A DNA stretch of 64,000 bases from JAAYJR01 sp964563975 (GTDB taxonomy: Bacteria > Bacteroidota > Bacteroidia > Bacteroidales > Prolixibacteraceae): NCBI GenBank assembly GCA_964563975.1, contig CAZLZJ010000005.1, positions 17,744 to 81,743 on the forward strand, written 5' to 3'. Under the pieces are notes generated by a model. It searched no databases, was not told the DNA's origin, and was given only the letters and a program-made list of their open reading frames with translations. The stretch's first letter is position 1. Each line of letters opens with the position of its first letter. The translations under genes and the position numbers were made by a program. Positions 49,530-57,867 of this stretch are shown here, in pieces.

Positions 49530-50411
49530 TTATTTAAGAGTTCTCATTTTAAATAAATTCATTAAAGCTTTTACGTAATCTTCTTTAGTGCTGATGGTTA
49601 TATAATCGATGCCACATTTTTTAAACATTGCATCAAGTTTGGTGATATGCTTTTTCCACCAATCTGAATATATCTTTCTTGTTTTAGCTGAATTGCTGTT
49701 AACCCATATATAAGTACCTTTTTCTGCATCTTTAAGCTTCAGCATACCTATCGGGGGGAGCTCTTTTTCTCTTTCGTCATATATTTTCAGAGCTACTAGA
49801 TCATGCTTTTTATTTGCAATTGACAATGCCATTTCCAGGTCGCTGCCGTCGTCTATAAAATCGGAAATTAAAAAAGAGGTACACCTTTTTTTTATGGCAT
49901 TTGTGAGATAGCGGGCGGCTCCGGCAATGTCTGTGCCGTGCGACTGCGGAAGGAAGTCAATCAGCTCTCTTATAATTCTTAATATATGGCTTCTTCCTTT
50001 TTTAGGAGGAATAAATTTTTCGATATTGTCTGAAAAAAAGATAACACCAATTTTGTCATTATTCTGAATTGCCGAGAATGAAAGTATTGCTGCAATTTCG
50101 GTGATAATGCTTTTTTTCATTTTTTCAAATGTTCCGAAGTCACGCGATCCGCTTACATCAATAAGAAGCATTACGGTGAGTTCTCTCTCTTCTTCAAATA
50201 TTTTAACATACGGAGTATTATATCTGGCCGTCACATTCCAGTCAATATTTCTTATATCATCGCCATACTGATATCCCCTCACCTCAGAGAAAGCCATACC
50301 TCGCCCTTTAAATGCGCTGTGGTATTCGCCGGCAAAAATATTCCTCGATAAACCACGGGTTTTTATTTCAATCTTCCGTACTTTCTTTAGCAGATCACTG
50401 GTTTCCAACAT
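49530..50411 (-). CDS. DUF58 domain protein (VWA-like) of the Bat operon
   Basis: 293 residues. The DUF58 signature GMAFSEVRGYQYGDDIRNIDWNVTAR is followed by a VWA-like fold with an intact MIDAS D85-x-S87-x-S89 (LLIDVSGSR). No TM segment is visible, so it is probably cytosolic or peripheral. It lies between moxR and batA in the expected order and is thought to work with the MoxR ATPase in assembling or activating the VWA proteins. The 3' end reaches into the contig-overlap repeat but the frame is complete. Confidence 0.92.
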   Translation of the reverse strand: MLETSDLLKKVRKIEIKTRGLSRNIFAGEYHSAFKGRGMAFSEVRGYQYGDDIRNIDWNVTARYNTPYVKIFEEERELTVMLLIDVSGSRDFGTFEKMKKSIITEIAAILSFSAIQNNDKIGVIFFSDNIEKFIPPKKGRSHILRIIRELIDFLPQSHGTDIAGAARYLTNAIKKRCTSFLISDFIDDGSDLEMALSIANKKHDLVALKIYDEREKELPPIGMLKLKDAEKGTYIWVNSNSAKTRKIYSDWWKKHITKLDAMFKKCGIDYITISTKEDYVKALMNLFKMRTLK

Positions 50412-50480
50412 TCACAATTATTTCTTAATTACATTTATGGTAAATTGCAGCAGGCGTTTTTTATGTTGATCACTATTTCC

Positions 50481-50517
50481 GGCAGGGCTCAGGCCTGAAA
50501 AATAAGAGACCCCTGCC
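50481..50517 (-). promoter_or_regulatory. Hairpin in the moxR-DUF58 intergenic region
   Basis: GGCAGGG (50481-50487) pairs with CCCTGCC (50511-50517), and inside the loop TCAGGCCTGA (50489-50498) is a perfect 10-nt palindrome. It lies in the 134-nt gap between two genes of one operon. No U tract follows on the minus strand, so it is more likely an RNA-processing or stability element, or an attenuator, than a full terminator. Confidence 0.45.
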
Positions 50518-50545
50518 AAACTGTGTGTTACTCTTTTCTCAGTTA

Positions 50546-51541
50546 TTAAGGAACTTCAACTATATTTAAAATATCAGTAATAATTTGTTCCGAAGTTATA
50601 TTATTGGCTTCAGCTTCATAGCTGAGGCCGATACGATGCCGCATTACATCTGCGCAAACAGCCCTTACATCTTCCGGTATGACATAACCCCGCCGTTTTA
50701 TGAAGGCGTAGGCTTTTGAAGCTTGTGCCATGCTGATGCCGGCCCTTGGTGAGGAGCCGTAGGAGATCATTTCGCTATATTTATCTAATTTATAATTTTT
50801 TGGTTCACGTGTAGCAAAAACAATATCTACAATATATTTTTGAATCTTTTCATCCATATAAACATCTCTGACGACATCCCTTGCTTTGACAATATCAGCC
50901 GGCTCTAAAATTTTAGCAGTTTCAGGAAATTGTTTGAGAAGATTTTGGTTGATAATCAGTTTTTCTTCTTCCTTATTTGGATAATCTATTACCACCTTAA
51001 GCATAAACCGGTCGATTTGTGCTTCAGGCAGGGGATAGGTGCCTTCCTGCTCAATTGGATTTTGGGTAGCCATTACAAGAAATGGTTCATCTAATTTAAA
51101 GGTTGAATCGCTAATGGTGATCTGGCGTTCCTGCATTGCTTCCAGTAAAGCCGATTGAACTTTTGCGGGTGCCCTGTTTATTTCATCCGCCAGAATAAAG
51201 TTAGCAAAAATCGGCCCTTTTTTTATTGAGAACTCTTCTCGTTTTTGGCTATATATCATTGTTCCCAGCAGGTCGGCCGGCAACAGGTCGGGGGTAAATT
51301 GTATACGTGAAAAATTTGCATCAATAGTGTTGGCTAATGATTTAATTGCTAATGTTTTTGCCAGTCCCGGCACCCCTTCAAGCAAAATATGCCCGTTTGC
51401 CAGCAGACCTATCAGAAGACTTTCTGTAAGATGTTTCTGGCCAATGATCACTTTATTCATTTCCATAGTGATCATATCAATAAATGAACTTTCTCTTTGA
51501 ATACGTTCATTTAATTCTTTTATATCCACTCTTTGATCCAT
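50546..51541 (-). CDS. MoxR-family AAA+ ATPase
   Basis: 331 residues from the ATG at 51541 (MDQRVDIKELNERIQRES); the longer reading from 51607 adds 22 unrelated residues upstream of the promoter-proximal ATG. Walker A is GVPGLAKT (56-63) and Walker B FILADE (115-120). Sensor 1 (MATQNPIEQEGTYPLPEAQ) and sensor 2 (SPRAGISMAQASKAYA) are all in place. MoxR proteins act as chaperones that mature VWA-domain partners, here DUF58, BatA and BatB downstream. First gene of the operon. Confidence 0.95.
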   Translation of the reverse strand: MDQRVDIKELNERIQRESSFIDMITMEMNKVIIGQKHLTESLLIGLLANGHILLEGVPGLAKTLAIKSLANTIDANFSRIQFTPDLLPADLLGTMIYSQKREEFSIKKGPIFANFILADEINRAPAKVQSALLEAMQERQITISDSTFKLDEPFLVMATQNPIEQEGTYPLPEAQIDRFMLKVVIDYPNKEEEKLIINQNLLKQFPETAKILEPADIVKARDVVRDVYMDEKIQKYIVDIVFATREPKNYKLDKYSEMISYGSSPRAGISMAQASKAYAFIKRRGYVIPEDVRAVCADVMRHRIGLSYEAEANNITSEQIITDILNIVEVP

Positions 51542-51590
51542 ATTTGTACACTTTTTGCTTATTTTTTGAGAGCACGAATTTAAACCATTG

Positions 51591-51598
51591 CAAAGATA
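51591..51598 (-). promoter_or_regulatory. -7 element of the Bat operon (TATCTTTG on minus strand)
   Basis: Exact TAnnTTTG, 49 nt before the moxR ATG. A matching TTTG -33 element is not evident. It is the only promoter candidate seen for the moxR-bat run. Confidence 0.5.
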
Positions 51599-51684
51599 AT
51601 AAGCCATTTATTTTGTTAAAATTTATTAAGCATAATATTGTTTTTTGCTTTGGCGGGATTAAAAAGTGACAAACTAAAAAAAGA

Positions 51685-51817
51685 GAGGCTGCTTCATCGC
51701 CCCTCTAAAATCAGCTTAATTTATGCGTGACAGGGAGACCTTTGTCAACTTTCCCCGGTTTTTGCAATGTCTTTTATTTTCCGGAATTCGGTCTCATATC
51801 TCAGATGAAACAGCCTC
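51685..51817. mobile_element. Putative 133-bp terminal-inverted-repeat element (MITE-like)
   Basis: GAGGCTGCTTCATC (51685-51698) is the reverse complement of GATGAAACAGCCTC (51804-51817) except for one base. The 105 nt between contain no ORF. GAGGCTGtyTCA-type termini resemble those at the ends of some Bacteroidota insertion sequences. It occupies the middle of the 290-nt gap between hsp20 and moxR. No target-site duplication is clear. A long-range transcription terminator for hsp20 is the alternative. Confidence 0.35.
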
Positions 51818-51831
51818 AATTAAATGAACTG

Positions 51832-52266
51832 TCAGGTAATTTTAATTTCTCTTGCCGGTTTTGGCTTTATCTCCTCACGTTTTGGAAGCTTTACACTTAA
51901 GATACCATCATCATAGCATGCAGTGATCTTATCGCTGTCAACATCACTTGCCGGAACGGTAAAAGATCTCTGAAATGACTGATAACAAAATTCTCTTCTG
52001 GTGTAGTTATCTTCTTTTTCTTTTTTTTCCTCCTCTTTTTCAGAAGAGATAGTGAGAACATTTTTCTGAAAATTAACTTTGAAATCTTTCTTGCTCATCC
52101 CGGGAGCAGCTACTTCAAGGATATACTCATCTTCAGTCTCCTTTACGTTAACAGCCGGCAGGGTTGCATTGGAATAGTTTGTAAGATTCCAGTCCATCAG
52201 ACCACTATTGAAAAAGCGGTCAAATAATGATGGTAAAAAACTGTCAGATTTTCTTGCTAATGTCAT
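51832..52266 (-). CDS. Small heat-shock protein (Hsp20/alpha-crystallin family)
   Basis: 144 residues from the ATG at 52266 (MTLARKSDSFLPSLFDRFFN). A 22-codon upstream extension is rejected because a strong Shine-Dalgarno fixes this start. The alpha-crystallin domain spans about residues 36-130: PAVNVKETEDEYILEVAAPGM, REFCYQSFQRSFTVPASDVD and the A-x-x-x-D-GIL-x-V motif ACYDDGILSVKLPK. The C-terminal I-x-I anchor is EIKIT. It would hold unfolded proteins in oligomers without ATP. Confidence 0.94.
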   Translation of the reverse strand: MTLARKSDSFLPSLFDRFFNSGLMDWNLTNYSNATLPAVNVKETEDEYILEVAAPGMSKKDFKVNFQKNVLTISSEKEEEKKEKEDNYTRREFCYQSFQRSFTVPASDVDSDKITACYDDGILSVKLPKREEIKPKPAREIKIT

Positions 52267-52273
52267 GGCTTTA

Positions 52274-52280
52274 TCCTCCT
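52274..52280 (-). promoter_or_regulatory. Strong Shine-Dalgarno of hsp20
   Basis: On the minus strand AGGAGGA ends 7 nt before the hsp20 ATG, within AAGGAGGA. This near-perfect anti-SD match is rare in this window, where most genes have AT-rich leaders, and it decides the hsp20 start. Confidence 0.7.
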
Positions 52281-52404
52281 TATTTTTAAGTTTAACATTT
52301 TGTTTGCATAGATATATCAAATAAAATACCAACCGGAAAATTATGTCAAAAAGTACTCTTTAAGTGTCTGATTGTCAGGTGTAACGATGATAAATTATAA
52401 AATT

Positions 52405-52504
52405 NNNNNNNNNNNNNNNNNNNNNNNNNNNNNNNNNNNNNNNNNNNNNNNNNNNNNNNNNNNNNNNNNNNNNNNNNNNNNNNNNNNNNNNNNNNNNNNN
52501 NNNN
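52405..52504. other. Scaffold gap (100 N), true gap of unknown size
   Basis: Exactly 100 N in the divergent region between hsp20 (-) and truA (+). Unlike the other gap, its flanks share no repeat, so real sequence is missing and the hsp20 upstream region is incomplete. Any ORF drawn across it is meaningless. Confidence 0.9.
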
Positions 52505-52551
52505 ACAAAAAATAGAGATTGCCACTTGGTATCTGTTATTATTAAATTATT

Positions 52552-52559
52552 TATTTTTG
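52552..52559 (+). promoter_or_regulatory. -7 element (TATTTTTG) directly before truA
   Basis: Exact TAnnTTTG ending only 4 nt before the truA ATG, so a transcript started from it would have little or no leader. A TTG at 52526-52528 is a poor -33 candidate (23-nt spacing). Confidence 0.45.
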
Positions 52560-52563
52560 ATCT

Positions 52564-53322
52564 ATGCAAAGATATTTTGTGCAATTAAGTTTTAAGGGTT
52601 CAAACTATCATGGCTGGCAGGTTCAGCCAAATGCAATTACTGTTCAGGAAATAGTAGAAAAGGCTTTTTCAACGGTATTGCGTAAAAAGGTTGTGGTGAC
52701 AGGTGCCGGAAGGACTGATGCCGGTGTTCATGCGCTATTTTATATTTTACATTTTGATTTCCCGGATTATGAAATTGAAACAGAAAAGATGGTGAAAAGG
52801 CTGAATGGTTTTTTACCACCTGACATTTCGTTGTATAAGATATGGAAAGTTCCTGCTGATGCTCATGCACGGTTTAGTGCTTTGTCGCGCACATACAAAT
52901 ATTTTATTCACAGTAAAAAAGATCCCTTTAAAACAGAAATATCCTATTTGTTTACCGGAAACCTTGATATTGACAAAATGAACGAAGGTGCTCTTATAGT
53001 TAAAGAGTATACTGACTTCACCAGTTTCAGCCGTCTTCATTCAGATGTTAAAACCAACTTTTGCACGGTCAATTTTGCCCATTGGGAGAAAAGAGAGAAT
53101 TCACTCATTTTCACTATTAACGCCGACCGGTTTTTACGCAATATGGTTCGGGCCATTACAGGCACTTTGATTCAATTGGGAAGAGGGAAGATATCTTTGG
53201 AAGATCTCCGGAAAATAATTGATTTAAAAGACAGGCGGGCAGCAGGAGAGTCAGTTCCGGCCGGGGGACTTTTTTTAACTGATATAAAATACCCTGAAAA
53301 TATTATGGTTTGTAAAGGTTAA
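52564..53322 (+). CDS. truA: tRNA pseudouridine(38-40) synthase
   Basis: 252 residues. The catalytic Asp52 lies in GAGRTDAGVHA. Other family segments are YHGWQVQPNAITVQEI, FSALSRTYKYFIHSK, FTSFSRLHSDVKTNFC and FLRNMVRAITGTLIQLGRGK. TruA isomerises uridines 38-40 in tRNA anticodon arms. The ATG at 52564 gives the standard N-terminus (MQRYFVQLSFKGSNYHGW), so the start is secure although very close to a promoter element. Confidence 0.97.
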   Translation: MQRYFVQLSFKGSNYHGWQVQPNAITVQEIVEKAFSTVLRKKVVVTGAGRTDAGVHALFYILHFDFPDYEIETEKMVKRLNGFLPPDISLYKIWKVPADAHARFSALSRTYKYFIHSKKDPFKTEISYLFTGNLDIDKMNEGALIVKEYTDFTSFSRLHSDVKTNFCTVNFAHWEKRENSLIFTINADRFLRNMVRAITGTLIQLGRGKISLEDLRKIIDLKDRRAAGESVPAGGLFLTDIKYPENIMVCKG

Positions 53323-53339
53323 TTTGAACTTATTTAAAA

Positions 53340-54368
53340 ATGAAAAGATTTAAGCGTTATTTATTAATTATCATTTTATTACTTATCATAGTATATTTGA
53401 TTGGCCCGAAACCATCAAACCCGGAGTTTGATATGAACCTGCCATCTTTGCCTTCAAATCTTTATAATCTGGAAGCAATGATTAAAGATAGTGAGAGAGC
53501 TCATAATATAAAACCTGATAATGAATCAAGGATAATCTGGGCAAATGGTTCAACAATTGAGCGAACCGAATATGCACTGTTATATCTTCATGGCTTTTCA
53601 GCTTCCTGGTATGAGGGGCATCCGGTTAATGAGGAGTTTGCAAAGTATTTTGGTATGAATGCCTATTTTCCGAGATTGGCCTCACACGGCATTGATACTG
53701 TTGATGCTTTGATCGATATGACTCCTGACCGCTTATGGGCATCAGCAAAAGAGTCGCTTATGGTTGCGCGGAAGATTGGCAGAAAGGTAATTGTTATGGC
53801 TACTTCCACCGGAGGTACGCTTGCGCTTACACTTGCAGCAAATTTTTCTGAGTATATAGATGGTTTGATTTTATATTCGCCCAATATCCGGATCAACGAT
53901 AAGAGTGCATTTTTACTTTCTAAACCATGGGGGCTTCAAATTGCACGTAAAACTTTTAAAGGAAAGTACAGAGTTATCAGTACTGATTCTACTTCGGCAG
54001 ATTGTGTATACTGGAACTGTAAATACCGGTTGGAAGCTATTGTTTATTTGCAACAGTTAGTTGATTATACCATGAATGAAGAGACATTCAGCAAAATAAC
54101 TGTTCCGGTATTTTTAGGGTATTATTATAAGGATAAAGATAATCAGGATGATGCAGTGAAGGTAAAATCAATGCTTAAAATGTTTGACCGGCTCTCTACC
54201 GAAGAGAGCAAAAAGGTGAAAGTCCCCTTTCCTGATGCCGGCAATCATATAATTTGCAACAAGCTTTTCTCAAAAGCAACAGGTGACCTTTTAACAGAAA
54301 GCATTAGTTTTGGGAGAAAGATACTTAATCTTAAGCCGGCTGGCAAAGAGAAAGCTTTAGCTTATTGA
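53340..54368 (+). CDS. Membrane-anchored alpha/beta hydrolase
   Basis: 342 residues. An N-terminal anchor (RYLLIIILLLIIVYLIG) precedes an alpha/beta-hydrolase fold. YLHGFSASWYEGHPV (residues 82-96) forms the oxyanion region and ATSTGGT carries the probable nucleophile Ser156 (T-S-T-G-G in place of G-x-S-x-G). FLGYYYKDKDNQDDAV and PDAGNHIICNK hold likely Asp and His. The substrate is unknown. It follows truA by 17 nt and overlaps the 3' end of pgl tail-to-tail by 12 nt. Confidence 0.82.
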   Translation: MKRFKRYLLIIILLLIIVYLIGPKPSNPEFDMNLPSLPSNLYNLEAMIKDSERAHNIKPDNESRIIWANGSTIERTEYALLYLHGFSASWYEGHPVNEEFAKYFGMNAYFPRLASHGIDTVDALIDMTPDRLWASAKESLMVARKIGRKVIVMATSTGGTLALTLAANFSEYIDGLILYSPNIRINDKSAFLLSKPWGLQIARKTFKGKYRVISTDSTSADCVYWNCKYRLEAIVYLQQLVDYTMNEETFSKITVPVFLGYYYKDKDNQDDAVKVKSMLKMFDRLSTEESKKVKVPFPDAGNHIICNKLFSKATGDLLTESISFGRKILNLKPAGKEKALAY

Positions 54369-55088
54369 TGAGGCGGCAGTTTCGTCAAGGAACCAAATCA
54401 TTGACCCGTTGGCAGGCTCAATATAATATGCAGGCAAAAGCTTTGCCGTTGCACTGTTATTCATCACTTCCGACACTCCGGATGCCTTGCCTTTTCCTGT
54501 AACCATAAAAAAAATTTTTTTAGAATTTTTAATAGTACTGCCTGTTAAAGTTACTCTTTTCATTTTTGTTGCAGGATGCCGGGTGGCAGCACAAATCCTT
54601 TGGTCATCTATCAGGTTTAAACAGTCAGGAAAGATTGAGGCAATATGACCATCGTTGCCCATGCCCAATATTATAAGATCAAAAACAGGCATTCCTCTTG
54701 CAGAGGGCAGGTGCTTTTTTATTTCAGAGGAGTAACGCAGCGCCTCTTCTTCAGGATCTTTTTCTCCTTTAATCCGATGAATATTTTCAGGTGGGATATT
54801 GATATGCGAAAAAAGCAGTTTTCGCGCCATATTATAGTTGCTTTCTATATCGTCAGGAGGTACACAACGCTCATCTGCCCACCAAAAATGAATTTTGCCC
54901 CAGGGGATAATATTTTTATATTTTTCGATCAAAGCCGTGAACAGCGCTTCGGGAGTTTTCCCGCCCGATAAGGCAATATTTAATAATCCGGTATCAGCTT
55001 GTTTAATCAGGTTTTTAATCTCTTTTGCAACCGCTTTGCCAACCTCCCGGGGTGTTGGAAAAATTTTTACTTCAGTTGAGTCTGTCAT
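54357..55088 (-). CDS. pgl: 6-phosphogluconolactonase
   Basis: 243 residues of the DevB/SOL type. IALSGGKTPEALFTALIEK and WGKIHFWWADERCVPPDD hold the phosphate/lactone site, and ILGMGNDGHIASIFP contains the catalytic His region. It hydrolyses 6-phosphogluconolactone made by G6PDH, whose gene lies 17 nt upstream on the same strand. The two form the oxidative pentose-phosphate entry as a unit. Confidence 0.95.
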   Translation of the reverse strand: MTDSTEVKIFPTPREVGKAVAKEIKNLIKQADTGLLNIALSGGKTPEALFTALIEKYKNIIPWGKIHFWWADERCVPPDDIESNYNMARKLLFSHINIPPENIHRIKGEKDPEEEALRYSSEIKKHLPSARGMPVFDLIILGMGNDGHIASIFPDCLNLIDDQRICAATRHPATKMKRVTLTGSTIKNSKKIFFMVTGKGKASGVSEVMNNSATAKLLPAYYIEPANGSMIWFLDETAASSIS

Positions 55089-55105
55089 AATTATTGATTT
55101 GTTTA

Positions 55106-56605
55106 TTACAATTCACAAAACTCACCATCATTTGTGAGATTTTTACATGGATATCTCCATTCTCCGTTTTCAATCATCTTGTCAGCCTGTTCGGGTCCCC
55201 ATGTTCCTGCCGGATATCCGTAAAGAGGAATTCCGGGGTTATTTTGCCATGTGTCAATTACCGGCTGAACGAATTTCCAGGCTTCTTCAACAGCATCGCC
55301 TCTTGAAAAGAGGGTTGCATCACCTTGCATACTATCAAGCAATAATCTCTCATATGCTGAAGGCAATCTGATATTTGACAGGTCTGAATAGTGGAAATCC
55401 ATATTTACTGTTTGAACAAGAAATCCTGAACCCGGTGTTTTCATTCTGAATTTCAAGAGTATACCCTCATCAGGCTGTATGCGTATAATTAACTGGTTAT
55501 CTCTTGGGCCTGCCATATTGGAATTATTAAACAGGTGGTGAGGAACCTGCTTAAAGTGTACAACTGCTTCAGTAACACTTGCAGGCAGTTTTTTGCCTGT
55601 TCTGATATAAAACGGCACGCCTCCCCAGCGCCAGTTGTCTATAAAAAATTTCATTGCCACGAAGGTTTCAGTGCGCGACAAAGGAAGTATATTTTTTTCT
55701 TCCCTGTATCCCTTTATCTCTTCACCATTTATTACCGAACCGGTATATTGCCCACGGATTACATTTTTTATTACATCTTTTTCCGACAAGGGTTGCAGTG
55801 ATTTAAAAACCTTTAATATCTCATTTCTGATAGCATCGGCATCAATTACCACAGGCGGTTCCATGGTTATAAACCCGGCCAGCTGAAGAAGATGGTTTTG
55901 CAACATATCGCGCAATGCGCCTGATTGGTCATAATAATTACCTCGCCCTTCAATGCCAAGGGTTTCAGACGAGGTGATTTCAATTCTGTCAATATAATTA
56001 CGGTTCCACAAAGGCTCGAAAATTCCATTGGCAAACCTGGTAACGATCATATTTTGCACTGTCTCTTTACCTAAGTAATGGTCGATGCGATATATCTGGC
56101 TCTCCTGAAAATAGTTCAAAAGAGTGGAATTTAATTTCCTTGCTGAATGGATGTCGGTGCCAAAAGGTTTTTCAACTATAAGCCTTCTTGAAAACCTGAA
56201 AGATTTGCTTAGTCCCGACCGGAAAAGATTTTCTGCAATAGTACTGTAGACGGCAGGAGGTGTAGAGAGATAAAAAATACAGTTTGCTTCGGGGCCGTTA
56301 TTGTTGCTAAGCTTCTCTATTCTTGATTTCAGTAAAATATAGCCTGAAATATCTTCTGTGGCAACTTGCTGGTAGAACAATTTTTTTTTGAACTCTGTGG
56401 TCTCTTTTTCCGCTTTCAGAAAGGTGCAACTGTTATCTCTGAAATCATCATCTGAAAAACCGGTGCGGGCTGCTCCCAGCACAATAAATTTAACAGGTAA
56501 AAGATTTTGTTTGAAAAGTTCGAACAGGGCGGGAATCAGTTTTCTTTTTGTAAGGTCGCCTGATGCTCCGAAAATTACCAATATTTGATTTTGCGGTTTT
56601 TTCAC
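55106..56605 (-). CDS. zwf: Glucose-6-phosphate 1-dehydrogenase
   Basis: 499 residues from the GTG at 56605 (reading KKPQNQILVIFGASGDLTKRK). A GTG at 56629 would add eight residues and overlap the PPTase gene by 11 nt; no ATG is available near, so the start is uncertain. The nucleotide-binding GASGDLTKRK, substrate-site RIDHYLGKETVQN and EKPFGTD are present. It oxidises glucose-6-phosphate to the lactone with NAD(P)+. It is followed by pgl. Preceding genes gldD and PPTase share its strand. Confidence 0.95.
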   Translation of the reverse strand: MKKPQNQILVIFGASGDLTKRKLIPALFELFKQNLLPVKFIVLGAARTGFSDDDFRDNSCTFLKAEKETTEFKKKLFYQQVATEDISGYILLKSRIEKLSNNNGPEANCIFYLSTPPAVYSTIAENLFRSGLSKSFRFSRRLIVEKPFGTDIHSARKLNSTLLNYFQESQIYRIDHYLGKETVQNMIVTRFANGIFEPLWNRNYIDRIEITSSETLGIEGRGNYYDQSGALRDMLQNHLLQLAGFITMEPPVVIDADAIRNEILKVFKSLQPLSEKDVIKNVIRGQYTGSVINGEEIKGYREEKNILPLSRTETFVAMKFFIDNWRWGGVPFYIRTGKKLPASVTEAVVHFKQVPHHLFNNSNMAGPRDNQLIIRIQPDEGILLKFRMKTPGSGFLVQTVNMDFHYSDLSNIRLPSAYERLLLDSMQGDATLFSRGDAVEEAWKFVQPVIDTWQNNPGIPLYGYPAGTWGPEQADKMIENGEWRYPCKNLTNDGEFCEL

Positions 56606-56618
56606 ATTAAAATATTTA

Positions 56619-57242
56619 TTAGATAACACAATATACTATAATATTGTTTTTATGAAAAAAATAGGTAAAGCTCAGGTTTTTACAACTGCTGTTTTTTAGA
56701 AACCTCCCAAAAAAGAGACCTCCTGTTGGTTCCAATATGAAAGGATTTATTTCAATATTATTTTTAAAATTTATATTTTCGCCCGGCACTGTTTTAAAGG
56801 CGGCTTCTTTTGCACACCAGTATAATAACTGTTTTAAGCTGTCGGTGGATGAATCGGCAAGTTCCCTGTCGTTCAGAACCCTTGATGCCACTTTATCAAC
56901 CTGTCTGCTTGCCGGCTCAACATCAATGCCAATATTTTTATTTGAGATCATTAAAACAGCCAGGTCTTTTGAGTGTGATATGCTGATATTCAGTTTTTTA
57001 TTTTTCAGATAAGGTTTTCTTTTTTCATTATAAACAATTTCATTATTTCCCGGCAATATATACTTAAGTAACAGGCGTATAGCAAGGTACTCTTTTTTTT
57101 TCTTTTTGTTGTTAAGTTTTGTCAACTCATTTTTCTCTTTTTCAGCCGGGTTGTATAAAAGGGTTAATGAAGAAACAGATTCCGTAAGTTCCCAAATTCC
57201 GATCTTTCCAATTTTTAACTCAGTGATTGCAGAGAGAGCCAT
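56619..57242 (-). CDS. 4'-phosphopantetheinyl transferase superfamily protein
   Basis: 207 residues, Sfp-type. The two signature motifs are NIGIDVEPASRQVDKVASRVL and LYWCAKEAAFKTVPG, which supply Mg/CoA-binding Asp, Glu and Lys; ISISHSKDLAVLMIS is the preceding block. It would transfer phosphopantetheine from CoA to a carrier protein. Its ATG shares one base with the gldD stop (TAATG), so translation is probably coupled. Confidence 0.9.
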   Translation of the reverse strand: MALSAITELKIGKIGIWELTESVSSLTLLYNPAEKEKNELTKLNNKKKKKEYLAIRLLLKYILPGNNEIVYNEKRKPYLKNKKLNISISHSKDLAVLMISNKNIGIDVEPASRQVDKVASRVLNDRELADSSTDSLKQLLYWCAKEAAFKTVPGENINFKNNIEINPFILEPTGGLFFGRFLKNSSCKNLSFTYFFHKNNIIVYCVI

Positions 57243-57841
57243 TAATTCCAGGTTGTTGTTTCAATTAAGCGGTTAATGTCTTTTTCAAGAAAATCAATAA
57301 CCGGTTTTAAAGAATCTATATCAGGGGTTGCACGTATATATAGTGCGCCTCTGATAAAATGTGTAATACTGTCGGTCAGAAAAAACTGAACCGGAGAGGC
57401 TGCATTCCCTTCAATTTTGTAAATTGTACCATACACATTATTATCGGGATTAAAAAATAAATTCTCCTTAATGGCATTTGCTTTAACAGAATGTTTATAT
57501 GCAAGGGTTCTGGCTTCTTCTATTAAATTATAAAGAAATAGCCCGTTACTTTTAACTCCTTCACGAAGGTTATAGTATGAAATATGTATTTCAGATTTAT
57601 TTTGACTGACAGTAATGTTGATCCAGTATTTTTTATCAGGGTTTTCAGGGTCGGGCACTATTGATGAATATACGGGTACTGAAAATTTGTAAGGAGCATC
57701 CGGGTCAGTATATCGATACTCTTTTGAAGGAAAATCAATCCGGAAAAAACCTCGTGGCTTGGGAGTGTACCCTTTATCGCAGCTAAAAAGAGCGATAATG
57801 AAAAAGAGGCATATAAAATATCTGCTTTTTCTTATTATCAT
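57242..57841 (-). CDS. gldD: Gliding-motility/T9SS-associated lipoprotein GldD
   Basis: 199 residues. The lipoprotein signal MIIRKSRYFICLFFIIALFSC has Cys21. The GldD hallmark PKPRGFFRIDFPSKEY follows, then YKFSVPVYSSIVPD and HFIRGALYIRATPDID. GldD is needed for gliding and type IX secretion in Flavobacterium and is widely kept in Bacteroidota, including non-gliders. The ssb-gldD-PPTase order is conserved, but gldE, usually between ssb and gldD, is absent. An intrinsic terminator separates it from ssb. Confidence 0.92.
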   Translation of the reverse strand: MIIRKSRYFICLFFIIALFSCDKGYTPKPRGFFRIDFPSKEYRYTDPDAPYKFSVPVYSSIVPDPENPDKKYWINITVSQNKSEIHISYYNLREGVKSNGLFLYNLIEEARTLAYKHSVKANAIKENLFFNPDNNVYGTIYKIEGNAASPVQFFLTDSITHFIRGALYIRATPDIDSLKPVIDFLEKDINRLIETTTWN

Positions 57842-57867
57842 TAATTATTGAAATTGATTACTTTATT

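Noticed and set aside
52375..52584. ORF spanning the 100-N gap before truA
   Set aside because: Half of it is N; the frame is meaningless across unknown sequence.
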